From positions 868,001 through 932,000 of the forward strand of contig NZ_JAGRQC010000001.1 in the NCBI RefSeq assembly GCF_018122655.1: 64,000 nt of DNA, in the 5' to 3' direction. Within the stretch, counting starts at the first letter, position 1; each line of letters begins with the position of its first letter. Under the pieces are notes generated by a model. That model did no database searches, had not been told where the DNA came from, and worked only from the letters and a program-made list of their open reading frames with translations. The translations under genes and the position numbers were made by a program. Shown piece after piece: positions 1 to 7,737 of this stretch. This DNA is from Stakelama marina (GTDB taxonomy: Bacteria > Pseudomonadota > Alphaproteobacteria > Sphingomonadales > Sphingomonadaceae).

Positions 1-921
1 GCGCATCCGGGCGGCGAATTCCATCATTTCGACGGGTGTCGAAAACGCCGTATGCCCGCGCGGCGACAGGCAGTCCTCATGCGCCGGCACCTTGCGCGTC
101 TTCGCGATTTCCTCGGTCACCTTCGCACCCGGCAGCATGCCGCCATGGCCCGGTTTGGCGCCCTGGCTCAGCTTGATCTCGGTCATGCGGACCTGTTCGC
201 GGGTGGCGCCCTCCTTGAACAGTTCGGGGTCGAACGAACCGTCGTCGTTGCGGCATCCGAAATATCCCGAACCGATCTCCCAGACGAGGTCGCCGCCATG
301 TTTCAGGTGATAGGGGCTGATCCCGCCCTCGCCGGTGTCGTGGAAGAAACCGCCCTGCTTCGCGCCCTTGTTGAGCGCCTGAATGGCGTGCGAACCCAAA
401 GCGCCGAAACTCATCGCCGAAATGTTGAGCAGCGAGGCCGAATAGTGTTGCGAACACTGGTCGTTGCCGATTTCGATCCGCGGTTCCTTTTCGGGGTTCT
501 CGGCAGGCGCGATCGAATGGTTGGCCCAGCGATATCCCGGCTGCAGCACGTCTAGTTCGGTGCCGAAGGGATGCGCCTCCTCGCCGCCCAGCGCGCGCGC
601 ATGGACCAGCGACCGCGCTTCGTAGCTATAGGGTTTCCCCTCCAGATCGCCCTCGACGATATATTGGCGCAAATAGGGGCGCAGATCGAAGAACAGCCAG
701 CGCAGATGCGCCGCGACCGGATAGTTGCGCGTCACCGTCCAGCGCCGCTGGATCAGGTCGTACACCCCCATCAGCGCAGGGGGCAGCGTGAATGCCAGCC
801 CGATCAGCCACCATGGGCTCACCAGCCACGCCAGCACGGCAAAGCCGGCCGACAGCACCACCACGCCGATAAAGACCAGCGCACGCGACACGAAAGACAG
901 GAATGATTTCAGATAGCGCAA
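1..921 (-). CDS. FMN-binding glutamate synthase family protein (3' end beyond window)
   Basis: Reading leftward from a TTG codon, the frame stays open for 307 codons and runs off the window, so the C-terminal part is missing. An N-terminal hydrophobic stretch (about residues 5-45, one or two membrane helices) is followed by a Glu_synthase-type FMN/Fe-S domain; the segments EIKLSQGAKPGHGGMLPG and HYSASLLNISAMSFGALGS are characteristic of the alpha subunit-like family. These membrane-anchored stand-alone proteins resemble the synthase half of GltB but lack its amidotransferase domain, and their substrate is not settled. The TTG start is chosen because GGGGAGG lies 9 nt upstream and no ATG in this frame gives the full hydrophobic N-terminus. 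It is not followed by a GltD partner in what is visible. Confidence 0.85.
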   Translation of the reverse strand, partial: MRYLKSFLSFVSRALVFIGVVVLSAGFAVLAWLVSPWWLIGLAFTLPPALMGVYDLIQRRWTVTRNYPVAAHLRWLFFDLRPYLRQYIVEGDLEGKPYSYEARSLVHARALGGEEAHPFGTELDVLQPGYRWANHSIAPAENPEKEPRIEIGNDQCSQHYSASLLNISAMSFGALGSHAIQALNKGAKQGGFFHDTGEGGISPYHLKHGGDLVWEIGSGYFGCRNDDGSFDPELFKEGATREQVRMTEIKLSQGAKPGHGGMLPGAKVTEEIAKTRKVPAHEDCLSPRGHTAFSTPVEMMEFAARMR

Positions 922-958
922 CGCGGACGCCCTCCCCTGTTGAAGTTGATTGTCATGC

Positions 959-1339
959 TTATCGCAGCACCCAGATCGCCGCGATCAGCGCGGCAGAGGC
1001 CGCACCGACGATCGAGGTCATCACGCCAAAGCGCGTCCGCGGCATCCCCTCGATCTCGTGCCATTCCAGCCGTTTCGCCACAGACACGGCGCGGCGCCAT
1101 GCCATGAAGGCAACCACGATGCCGAGCAGGATGAACACGGTGGCTATCGCCTTGGGCACCCAGACCGGCTGCATCGTACGAAACAGCGCATTGAAGCCGA
1201 CGCCGATGCCTACCGCCGCAAGCGCGGTGCGCAGCCACCCGCCAAAGGTGCGTTCGTTGGCGAGCAGCGTCCGGTCCTCGGCCAGGTCGGTCCGGTCGAG
1301 GGCCAGTTCGTCGCGGCTGGCATTGTCGGCATGGTTCAT
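959..1339 (-). CDS. YidH/DUF202 family inner-membrane protein
   Basis: This 126-residue protein carries the DUF202 signature: an acidic N-terminus, then LAEDRTLLANERTFGGWLRT (about residues 19-38), followed by three predicted membrane helices (about 38-55, 65-83 and 105-125). The family, typified by E. coli YidH, consists of small inner-membrane proteins with no firmly established function. It lies on the same strand as the glutamate synthase-like gene downstream and the 57-residue ORF upstream, with short gaps, so the three could share a transcript. The ATG at 1339 places the charged conserved segment at the usual distance from the N-terminus. Confidence 0.85.
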   Translation of the reverse strand: MNHADNASRDELALDRTDLAEDRTLLANERTFGGWLRTALAAVGIGVGFNALFRTMQPVWVPKAIATVFILLGIVVAFMAWRRAVSVAKRLEWHEIEGMPRTRFGVMTSIVGAASAALIAAIWVLR

Positions 1340-1354
1340 GGCGCCACCATATGC

Positions 1355-1528
1355 TCAATCGCGGTCGCGACCCCGGCGAAGCGGACTCCCGTAATCGGGC
1401 TTGCCGCCATCGCTGTCGGGATAATCATCGGGTGAAACCACGCTCTGGTTGCGCACCGCCTGGCGCTCTTCGGCGGCCAGCGCGGAATCGCCTTTCCGGT
1501 CGGGCTTGCGGGGATTGTTTTCGCTCAT
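1355..1528 (-). CDS. small hypothetical hydrophilic protein (57 aa)
   Basis: A 57-residue, highly charged and Gly/Pro-rich protein beginning MSENNPRKPDRKG and ending in a run of Arg and Asp. It has no membrane segment or recognisable domain. The ATG at 1528 is preferred over an upstream in-frame codon at 1555, because the extension is out of character with the rest. It ends 16 bp before the start of the YidH-like gene on the same strand. Low-complexity proteins of this size are common and poorly characterised in sphingomonads; I cannot assign a function. Confidence 0.5.
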   Translation of the reverse strand: MSENNPRKPDRKGDSALAAEERQAVRNQSVVSPDDYPDSDGGKPDYGSPLRRGRDRD

Positions 1529-1612
1529 GCTGCTAAAAAGCGGTCGAAGCGGCATCGGGTTCCCGCATCGCGACGAATGGCGGAACCGCGTCGATCATGG
1601 TATCTGTTTCTT

Positions 1613-3220
1613 ATGCGAAACCAATTTGACGCGATCATTGTCGGCGGCGGCCATAACGGCCTGGTTTCCGCCTTCTACCTAGCCCGCGCCGGCTGGAAGG
1701 TCTGCGTCTTCGAACGCCGCGAAATCCTCGGCGGCGCGGCGGTGACCGAGGAATTTCACCCCGGTTTCCGCAATTCGACGGCAAGCTACACGGTCAGCCT
1801 GTTGCAGCCGAAGGTGATCGCCGACATGGGCCTGCACCGCCACGGGCTGCGCATTGTCGAACGGCGCGTCTCGAACTTTCTGCCGCTTCCCGACGGCCGC
1901 TCGCTGATGATGGGTGGCGAGGCCGACGACCACGCTCAGGTCGCGCAATTCTCGCAGCGCGATGCCGATCGGCTGTCCGCCTATGGCGCCCGCCTCGAAG
2001 CGATCGCCGACGTGCTGCGCGACCTTGCGCTAAGTCCTCCGCCCGAAATCGGCCACGGCGGCATCCGCACGCTCATATCCGCGCTCAAGGACGGTCGGCG
2101 CATCTCGCGGCTTACGCTCGAACAACAGCGCGATCTGCTCGCGCTCTTCACCAAATCCGCGCGCGAATTTCTCGATCCTTGGTTCGAAAGCGAGGCCATC
2201 AAGGCGCTGTTCGGATTCGACGCGGTGGTCGGCAACTATGCCAGCCCCGACACGCCCGGATCGGCCTATGTGCTGCTCCACCACGTCTTTGGCGAGGTGA
2301 ATGGAAAGCGCGGCGCGTGGGGCCATGCGATCGGCGGCATGGGCGCAATCACCGGCGCGATGGCGGCAGCGTGCAGCGAACAGGGCGTGACGCTGTGCAC
2401 CGAAACGTCGGTCGCACGGATCCTGACCGAGGCCGGGCGCGTCACCGGGGTACGGTTGGGCAGCGGCGATGAACTCCACGCCGACACCGTACTCGCCAAT
2501 GTCGGGCCAAAGCTGCTCTATGAAGGCCTGCTCGACTCCGACGACCTCCCCGCCGATTTCGCCGAGCGCATCGCCGGCTATCAGTTCGGATCGGGGACGT
2601 TCCGTATGAATGTCGCGCTGTCCGAACTGCCGCGCTTCACCGCCAGGCCCGAACCGGGACCGCATCTTTCGGGCGGCATCATCATGGCGCCCAGCCTCGA
2701 TTACATGGACCGCGCCTTCACCGACGCCAGGCAGCATGGCTGGTCACGCCATCCGATCGTAGAGATGCTCATCCCCTCGACGCTCGACGACAGCCTTGCG
2801 CCCGCCGGGCAGCATGTCGCCAGCCTCTTCTGTCAGCAATTCGCGCCCACGCTTCCCGACGGTCGCAGCTGGGACGATATGCGAGAGGCTGCCGCAGACA
2901 CGATCTTCGACCTCATTGAAAGCTTCGCTCCGGGCTTCCGCGCCTCGGTCATCGCGCGGCAGATCCATTCGCCGCTCGATCTCGAACGAAAGTTCGGGCT
3001 GACCGGCGGCGACATCTTCCACGGACGCATGTCGCTCGACCAGCTTTGGGCGGCGCGCCCGGTGCTCGGGGCCGGCAGTTATCGCGGGCCGTTGAAAGGC
3101 CTCTATATGTGCGGATCGGGCACGCATCCCGGCGGTGGCGTCACCGGAGCCCCCGGACACAATGCCGCGCGTGCCGTGCTGCGAGACCATTCGCGTTTCG
3201 CAAGGCTCCTCGGCCGCTGA
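1613..3220 (+). CDS. NAD(P)/FAD-dependent oxidoreductase, phytoene desaturase-like
   Basis: This 535-residue flavoprotein starts with a Rossmann dinucleotide-binding fingerprint, DAIIVGGGHNGLVSAFYLAR (about residues 5-24), then the ERREILGGAAVTEE segment typical of the phytoene dehydrogenase/amine oxidase-like superfamily. It ends with the FAD-binding motif LYMCGSGTHPGGGVTGAPG (about 498-516). The architecture matches the PYROXD2/CrtI-related group, whose substrates are mostly unknown. No other carotenoid genes are near, so a carotenoid role is not supported. The ATG at 1613 is preferred over 1577 because it puts the Rossmann motif at the very N-terminus. Transcribed divergently from the small ORF at 1528. 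Confidence 0.85.
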   Translation: MRNQFDAIIVGGGHNGLVSAFYLARAGWKVCVFERREILGGAAVTEEFHPGFRNSTASYTVSLLQPKVIADMGLHRHGLRIVERRVSNFLPLPDGRSLMMGGEADDHAQVAQFSQRDADRLSAYGARLEAIADVLRDLALSPPPEIGHGGIRTLISALKDGRRISRLTLEQQRDLLALFTKSAREFLDPWFESEAIKALFGFDAVVGNYASPDTPGSAYVLLHHVFGEVNGKRGAWGHAIGGMGAITGAMAAACSEQGVTLCTETSVARILTEAGRVTGVRLGSGDELHADTVLANVGPKLLYEGLLDSDDLPADFAERIAGYQFGSGTFRMNVALSELPRFTARPEPGPHLSGGIIMAPSLDYMDRAFTDARQHGWSRHPIVEMLIPSTLDDSLAPAGQHVASLFCQQFAPTLPDGRSWDDMREAAADTIFDLIESFAPGFRASVIARQIHSPLDLERKFGLTGGDIFHGRMSLDQLWAARPVLGAGSYRGPLKGLYMCGSGTHPGGGVTGAPGHNAARAVLRDHSRFARLLGR

Positions 3221-3322
3221 ACGGCGCGAACAATCGCGCTGCATCAACACAATCCGGAACGCCTCTCCGCGCCGGACGTTCGCTTGATGGTGGACAACCG
3301 GAACCGACCAGGAGCCCGCTTC

Positions 3323-3616
3323 ATGACCGATCTTTCCGTCACCCAGCCTGTCGAACGCATCGCGCGCGTGCTCTGCGCGCAGGATTTCAACGAAAAAGGC
3401 GAGAAGGTCGGCCCCGGCCGGGGCGCCGCCATGTCGGCCGCGGTCAGCTCGCATTGCGACCGGGCCTGGCAGGACGAAATCGTCCGTGCCGCCGAAGTAT
3501 TGCGCACGATCCGCGAGCCGACCGAAGAAATGGCGCGGGTCGGCGATTCCACCGAAGGCAGCGCCGCCGACAAGTGGAACGCGATGGTCCGCGTCGCGCT
3601 CGGCGAACCAAACTGA
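3323..3616 (+). CDS. hypothetical protein (97 aa)
   Basis: A 97-residue soluble protein starting MTDLSVTQPVERIARVL with a mixed charged composition and mostly predicted helix. No signal peptide or membrane segment is visible. The ATG at 3323 has AGGAG about 7 nt upstream (CCAGGAGCCCGCTTC), which decides the start against 3284. It sits 102 bp after the FAD oxidoreductase and 42 bp before cysS on the same strand. I do not recognise a named domain; similar short proteins beside cysS occur in sphingomonads, but I recall no function. Confidence 0.6.
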   Translation: MTDLSVTQPVERIARVLCAQDFNEKGEKVGPGRGAAMSAAVSSHCDRAWQDEIVRAAEVLRTIREPTEEMARVGDSTEGSAADKWNAMVRVALGEPN

Positions 3617-3658
3617 GCACATTGCGCCCGGACCGGGCCACGGGCTAAGGCGCACTGC

Positions 3659-5116
3659 ATGACCGTTGCGCCCCTTGTCCTGTACAACAGCCTTTCGCGG
3701 AGCCTCGAACGCTTCGAACCCCTCGACGCCGAAACCGGTGTGCGGATATATTCGTGCGGCCCGACGGTCTATAATTACGCGCATCTCGGCAATTTGCGCG
3801 CCTATATCTTCACCGACACGCTGTCGCGCGTTCTGACGTGGAAGGGCTACAGCCTCACCCATATCATCAACATCACCGATGTCGGACATCTGACCTCGGA
3901 TGCCGATGCCGGTGATGACAAGATGGAAGCCGCTGCAAAAGCGCAGTCGCAGAGCATCTGGGATGTTGCGGCGCACTATACCCAGGCATTCAAGGACAAT
4001 GTCGCGGCGCTCAATATTCGCCAGCCGACCCGCTGGTCGGTCGCGACCGACCATATCGAAGAAATGATCGACTTCGCGAAGCGCATCGCGCCCGACCATT
4101 GCTACGAAATCGACAGCGGCCTCTATTTCGACGCGACGACGGTGCCCGAATATGGCCGCCTCGCCGGCGCGCGCGACGATGCCGGCGAGGGCCGCATCGA
4201 TCCCGTCGCGGGGAAACGTCATCCGCAGGACTTCGCGATCTGGCGCAAATCCGCACCGGGCGAGAACCGGCAGATGGAATGGGACAGCCCCTGGGGCAAG
4301 GGCGCACCGGGCTGGCATCTCGAATGCTCGGTGATGAGCGAGAAATATCTCGGCTTCCCGTTCGATATCCATACCGGCGGCATCGACCACCGCGAAATCC
4401 ATCACCCCAATGAAATTGCCCAGAATCAGGCATTCTGCGACTGTATGGATGCGCAACCCGGCTTCACGGGCGCGCATTTCTGGATGCACAATAATTTCCT
4501 CGTCGATCGCTCGGGCAAGATGTCGAAGTCCAAAGGCGGTTTTTCGACGCTGTTCTCGCTGGTCGAAGCGGGGATCCATCCGCTCGCCTATCGCCTGCTA
4601 TGCCTTCAGGCGCATTATCGCAGCGAACTCGAATTCGGCGCCGAGCACATCCTCGCAGCGCTTACCCGGCTCAAGCGGCTTGTGATGGCGGTCGACGCGC
4701 TGCGCAAGCGTGCGGAACTCGGCGATGAGCTGCCGGCGCCGAACGCGCAAACGATTGAAGAACTCGACGCGGCGGTCTCGGACGATCTCAATACGCCCAA
4801 GGCGCTGACGATCCTCGAGACGATGCTTGCGAACAAGAAACTCTCGCCCGAAGAGCGTCTCGGCACGCTCCAGCCGTTCGACGCCGTCCTCGGCCTGACA
4901 CTGCTCGAACTGCGGCGCGAGGATCTTCGCCTTCAGCCCGAAAATGCGACACTCACCGAGCTTGATGTGCGGCAGCGCATCGAAGCGCGGCAGGAAGCGC
5001 GCTCGGCCAAGGACTTTACCAGCTCCGACCGTATCCGCGACGAATTGGCCGCCGCCGGCGTCGAGGTCATGGACGGCGACCCGTTCGGCTGGGACTGGAA
5101 GGTCAGGCTCGACTGA
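3659..5116 (+). CDS. cysS: cysteine--tRNA ligase
   Basis: Class I aminoacyl-tRNA synthetase that charges tRNA-Cys with cysteine in the cytosol. The 485-residue length is normal. Visible hallmarks are YSCGPTVYNYAHLGN (about residues 31-45), containing the first zinc-ligand Cys and the HIGH-type HLGN, the WHLECSVMS segment and IHTGGIDHREIHHPNE with further zinc ligands, and KMSKS near residue 287. The C-terminal part is the usual helical anticodon-binding region. The start at 3659 fits the family N-terminus. The gene is followed by a clear intrinsic terminator at 5229-5275. Confidence 0.98.
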   Translation: MTVAPLVLYNSLSRSLERFEPLDAETGVRIYSCGPTVYNYAHLGNLRAYIFTDTLSRVLTWKGYSLTHIINITDVGHLTSDADAGDDKMEAAAKAQSQSIWDVAAHYTQAFKDNVAALNIRQPTRWSVATDHIEEMIDFAKRIAPDHCYEIDSGLYFDATTVPEYGRLAGARDDAGEGRIDPVAGKRHPQDFAIWRKSAPGENRQMEWDSPWGKGAPGWHLECSVMSEKYLGFPFDIHTGGIDHREIHHPNEIAQNQAFCDCMDAQPGFTGAHFWMHNNFLVDRSGKMSKSKGGFSTLFSLVEAGIHPLAYRLLCLQAHYRSELEFGAEHILAALTRLKRLVMAVDALRKRAELGDELPAPNAQTIEELDAAVSDDLNTPKALTILETMLANKKLSPEERLGTLQPFDAVLGLTLLELRREDLRLQPENATLTELDVRQRIEARQEARSAKDFTSSDRIRDELAAAGVEVMDGDPFGWDWKVRLD

Positions 5117-5455
5117 CACCGCGCATGCGGACTAACCCGAAAGTGCGGACTGCAAAGTGACTGCCTAGCGCGATCGGGCGATGTGCCTGATCTTGTCCGC
5201 GTGTAGCGATCGACCTGCGACCAAAAGCGCGGCCCCGGCACCCCATCGCCGGGGCCGCAACCTATTTCTTTTGGTTGTTCGACGCGCACCAAGACGCTGG
5301 CGAGTCCCAAAATGCGACAATATGGTTGCGCTGCAGCATAACGCCGTGAATTTCGCGATTCCATCTACAGTATTGTAATTCTGCACTTTCCGAATATTGT
5401 TCGGTTACGACAGCTTGTTTGGCGCCTTACGAATCTGGGGGGAGGGTCGGCGCGA
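5117..5455. other. intergenic region between cysS and the LuxR-type regulator
   Basis: This 339-bp gap holds the cysS terminator hairpin at 5229-5275. It then becomes noticeably more AT-rich from about 5330 (TATTGTAATTCTGCAC and TATTGTTCGGTTACG), which is where a promoter for the downstream regulator would be expected. I see no convincing coding frame, tRNA or riboswitch fold in it. Confidence 0.5.
5229..5275 (+). terminator. intrinsic terminator after cysS
   Basis: A perfect 11-bp inverted repeat, GCGGCCCCGGC (5229-5239) and GCCGGGGCCGC (5248-5258), with an 8-nt loop, is followed by AACCTATTTCTTTT. The strong GC stem and following T-rich run fit Rho-independent termination on the plus strand. 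Confidence 0.8.
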
Positions 5456-6580
5456 ATGACTGATATTGGGACATCAATGCAACTGTCCGCGCTGCGCGCG
5501 GCGTTTGACGAGGCCGCGCTTACGCCCGCGCGTTGGGCGGATGCGCTCCACAAACTCGCCGAAGCATGCGGCGCCCCCCACGGCCAGTTGATTGGCCTTG
5601 GCGGCCCGGCAGCGGTGATGTTCAATTGGGTCTCTGACGGATCGGACGGTCTGAATGCGATTCTGCACGATCCCAGCGCACATGATCCTTCGAGCAATTA
5701 TCGCATCATCGCCGGCGTAAAAGCACCAGAACGGGAAGTGATCGGAGAGGACAATTACCGCGCGATCATCGACGGCCTGAAATCCCAGGACTATGTTCGC
5801 CTCGCCCAGGAACACGGCATTCCCTGGGGTCTTCAGGCAAATCTCAGCACGGGGAACGGTCAGATCGTGGGACTCGCCACGCTGCGGCCCGACGTCACGA
5901 CCGACAAACAGCGCCGGATTTTCACCCAGGCAATTCCGTATGCGCAAACCGCCGTGCGCATCCAGGCCGCGCTCGACCATCAGGGGACGCAGCTCGTCGC
6001 CGGCACGTTGGAAGCGATGCACCTCGCGGCCTTCGTGATCGACGGCGCGGGCACCGTCCAGTCTATGACGCCAGAGGCCGACCGGCTGGTCTCAACCGGA
6101 AAGCCGTTCCGCCTTCGCAACAACATGCTGGTCGCTAATAATCCGGATGATGACGAGCGGCTGCAGGCGTTCCTTGCCGCCTCGCTCTCGGCGGAGGGGA
6201 ACGGGTCGGCGCATCACGCGATCGTGCTGAAGGGCTGCGGAGGCCCCCGCCCCTGTGTCGCCGATATCGTCGTCATGCCCGCACGCGAATGGACCATGCA
6301 CTTCCGGCCGCGCGTCATCGTCACGAGCCGCGATCGCCCTGCCGGGCAGGATTCGGCAATCCTCCTGCGTGAGGCGTTCGGCCTGACTGTAACCGAGGCG
6401 GAGATCGCGCAAGCGCTCGTCTCGGGCACGTCGCGGGCGTCTATCGCCGAACGTCGCGGCATCAGCGAGCACACGATTCGCGCGCATCTGAAGAGCATTT
6501 TCGGCAAGGTGGAGGTCAACCGCGAACTCGAACTCGCGGCGCGCCTGCGCGACTTTGTCGCCGAACCCCGGCAACCATGA
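5456..6580 (+). CDS. LuxR-type helix-turn-helix transcriptional regulator
   Basis: A 374-residue protein with a C-terminal LuxR/GerE DNA-binding domain (about residues 305-368): LTVTEAEIAQALVSGTSR, then ERRGISEHTIRAHLKSIFGK, the classical four-helix arrangement. The N-terminal 300 residues have no clear motif; they look like a PAS/GAF-type sensory region (segments AFVIDGAGTVQSMTPEADRL and GIPWGLQANLSTGNGQIVGL). No phosphoacceptor receiver is seen, so it is probably an orphan ligand-responsive regulator. The ATG at 5456 has GGAGGG about 9 nt upstream; an in-frame ATG at 5477 is an alternative. The targets are unknown; the downstream dehydrogenase is on the same strand. Confidence 0.8.
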   Translation: MTDIGTSMQLSALRAAFDEAALTPARWADALHKLAEACGAPHGQLIGLGGPAAVMFNWVSDGSDGLNAILHDPSAHDPSSNYRIIAGVKAPEREVIGEDNYRAIIDGLKSQDYVRLAQEHGIPWGLQANLSTGNGQIVGLATLRPDVTTDKQRRIFTQAIPYAQTAVRIQAALDHQGTQLVAGTLEAMHLAAFVIDGAGTVQSMTPEADRLVSTGKPFRLRNNMLVANNPDDDERLQAFLAASLSAEGNGSAHHAIVLKGCGGPRPCVADIVVMPAREWTMHFRPRVIVTSRDRPAGQDSAILLREAFGLTVTEAEIAQALVSGTSRASIAERRGISEHTIRAHLKSIFGKVEVNRELELAARLRDFVAEPRQP

Positions 6581-6629
6581 CGCCACAACCGCCTTGCCGC
6601 ACGCCGCCGTGCGCGATAGCCAAGCGGTC

Positions 6630-7565
6630 ATGAAAGCAGTCCTCCCAGCGCTCGCCCGTCCGCTTCTCGAAGAAAAGCTGCCGTCCGATCTCGACGCCCA
6701 CTGGTTCGAGAATCGCGAAGAGGCCGGCGAGATGATCGTCGATGCCGACATCGCCTGGGTCGACATGCAGCGTTCGAAGCACACCGCCGACACCATCGCA
6801 AAGGGCGAGCACCTCAAATGGGTGTTCACCATCTATGCCGGCGTCGATCCGTTCGACCTCGACCTGCTGCGCGAGCGCGGCACGATCGTCACCAACGGCG
6901 TCGGCATCAACACCATCGCAGTCGCCGAATATGCGGTGATGGGCGTCCTTGTCGCCGCCAAGCGCTACGACGATGTCGTCCGCCACGCCGACGGCCATGA
7001 ATGGATGACCGACGCCCCCGGAAAGGTAGAGCTTTACGAAACCAAGGCGCTCGTCATCGGCTACGGCGCCATCGGCAAGGCGATCGGCGACCGGCTCTCC
7101 GCCTTCGGTGTCGACGTCACCGGCGTCACGCGTTCGGGTCGCGACGACACGCTCACCCCCGACCAGTGGCGCGAGCGGCTCGGCGAGTTCGACTGGGTGA
7201 TCCTCGCCGCCCCCTCGACCGACCAGACACATGCGATCATCGGCGCGGACGAGCTTGAGGCGATGAAGAAGACCGCCTGGCTCGTGAACATCGCGCGCGG
7301 CGACATGGTCGATCAGGATGAACTCATCCGTGCGCTCAAGAAGAACCGCATCGGCGGCGCGTTCCTCGATACCGTCACGCCCGAGCCGATGCCCGAGGAC
7401 CACCCGCTTTGGTCCGCTCCCAACGTGCTGATGACGATGCACCTCGCCGGCCGCAGCCAGACCAAGATGTTCCAGCGCGCAGCCACGCTGTTTCTCGAAA
7501 ACCTTGAGGCCTTCCGCGAAAGCCGGCCGATGAACAACGTGGTGGACCTCTCCGCCGGCTACTGA
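6630..7565 (+). CDS. D-2-hydroxyacid dehydrogenase family protein
   Basis: This 311-residue protein belongs to the NAD(P)-dependent D-isomer-specific 2-hydroxyacid dehydrogenases. The nucleotide-binding domain starts at VIGYGAIGKAIGDRLSAFG. The catalytic Arg lies in NIARGDMVDQDEL, the Glu in DTVTPEPMPEDHPLW and the His in TMHLAGRSQ, so all three catalytic residues appear present. It is of the short, glyoxylate/hydroxypyruvate reductase-like type; the exact substrate cannot be read from sequence. The ATG at 6630 is chosen because the sequence before it lacks family character. The longer reading from 6555 would overlap the regulator upstream. Confidence 0.85.
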   Translation: MKAVLPALARPLLEEKLPSDLDAHWFENREEAGEMIVDADIAWVDMQRSKHTADTIAKGEHLKWVFTIYAGVDPFDLDLLRERGTIVTNGVGINTIAVAEYAVMGVLVAAKRYDDVVRHADGHEWMTDAPGKVELYETKALVIGYGAIGKAIGDRLSAFGVDVTGVTRSGRDDTLTPDQWRERLGEFDWVILAAPSTDQTHAIIGADELEAMKKTAWLVNIARGDMVDQDELIRALKKNRIGGAFLDTVTPEPMPEDHPLWSAPNVLMTMHLAGRSQTKMFQRAATLFLENLEAFRESRPMNNVVDLSAGY

Positions 7566-7612
7566 CCCCCGGTCCGACGGGACGCCCGCCCCACGCTGCC
7601 CCCGCCCCAAAC

Positions 7613-7667
7613 CGTCATCCCGGACTTGATCCGGGATCCAGCTTCTTCTTCCTCGTCCGGCATGACG
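7613..7667. repeat. REP-like palindromic intergenic repeat
   Basis: The segment begins CGTCATCCCGGACTTGATCC and closes with the inverted end CCGGCATGACG, flanking a shorter internal inverted pair (CCGGACTTGATCCGG). A related element occurs at 19431-19529. Repeats built on the TCATCCCGGACTTGATCCGG core are widespread between genes in Sphingomonas and Caulobacter relatives. Confidence 0.65.
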
Positions 7668-7678
7668 AAACGAGATTT

Positions 7679-7729
7679 GGGGTAAATGCGCCAATCCCTC
7701 TTGCGCATCATTACCCAACCGGGGTAAAC
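7679..7729. promoter_or_regulatory. GGGTAA/TTACCC box cluster before the DAHP synthase
   Basis: Three copies of the hexamer are packed into 50 bp: GGGTAA at 7680-7685, TTACCC at 7711-7716 and GGGTAA at 7722-7727. The last two form the palindrome TTACCC-N5-GGGTAA, ending 10 bp before the ATG. The first copy also pairs with the second as a longer inverted repeat (GGGTAAATGCGC / GCGCATCATTACCC). That geometry is what an operator for a dimeric helix-turn-helix protein would look like. Repression by the gene's own HTH-like N-terminus is only a hypothesis. Confidence 0.5.
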
Positions 7730-7737
7730 GTTCTCGC

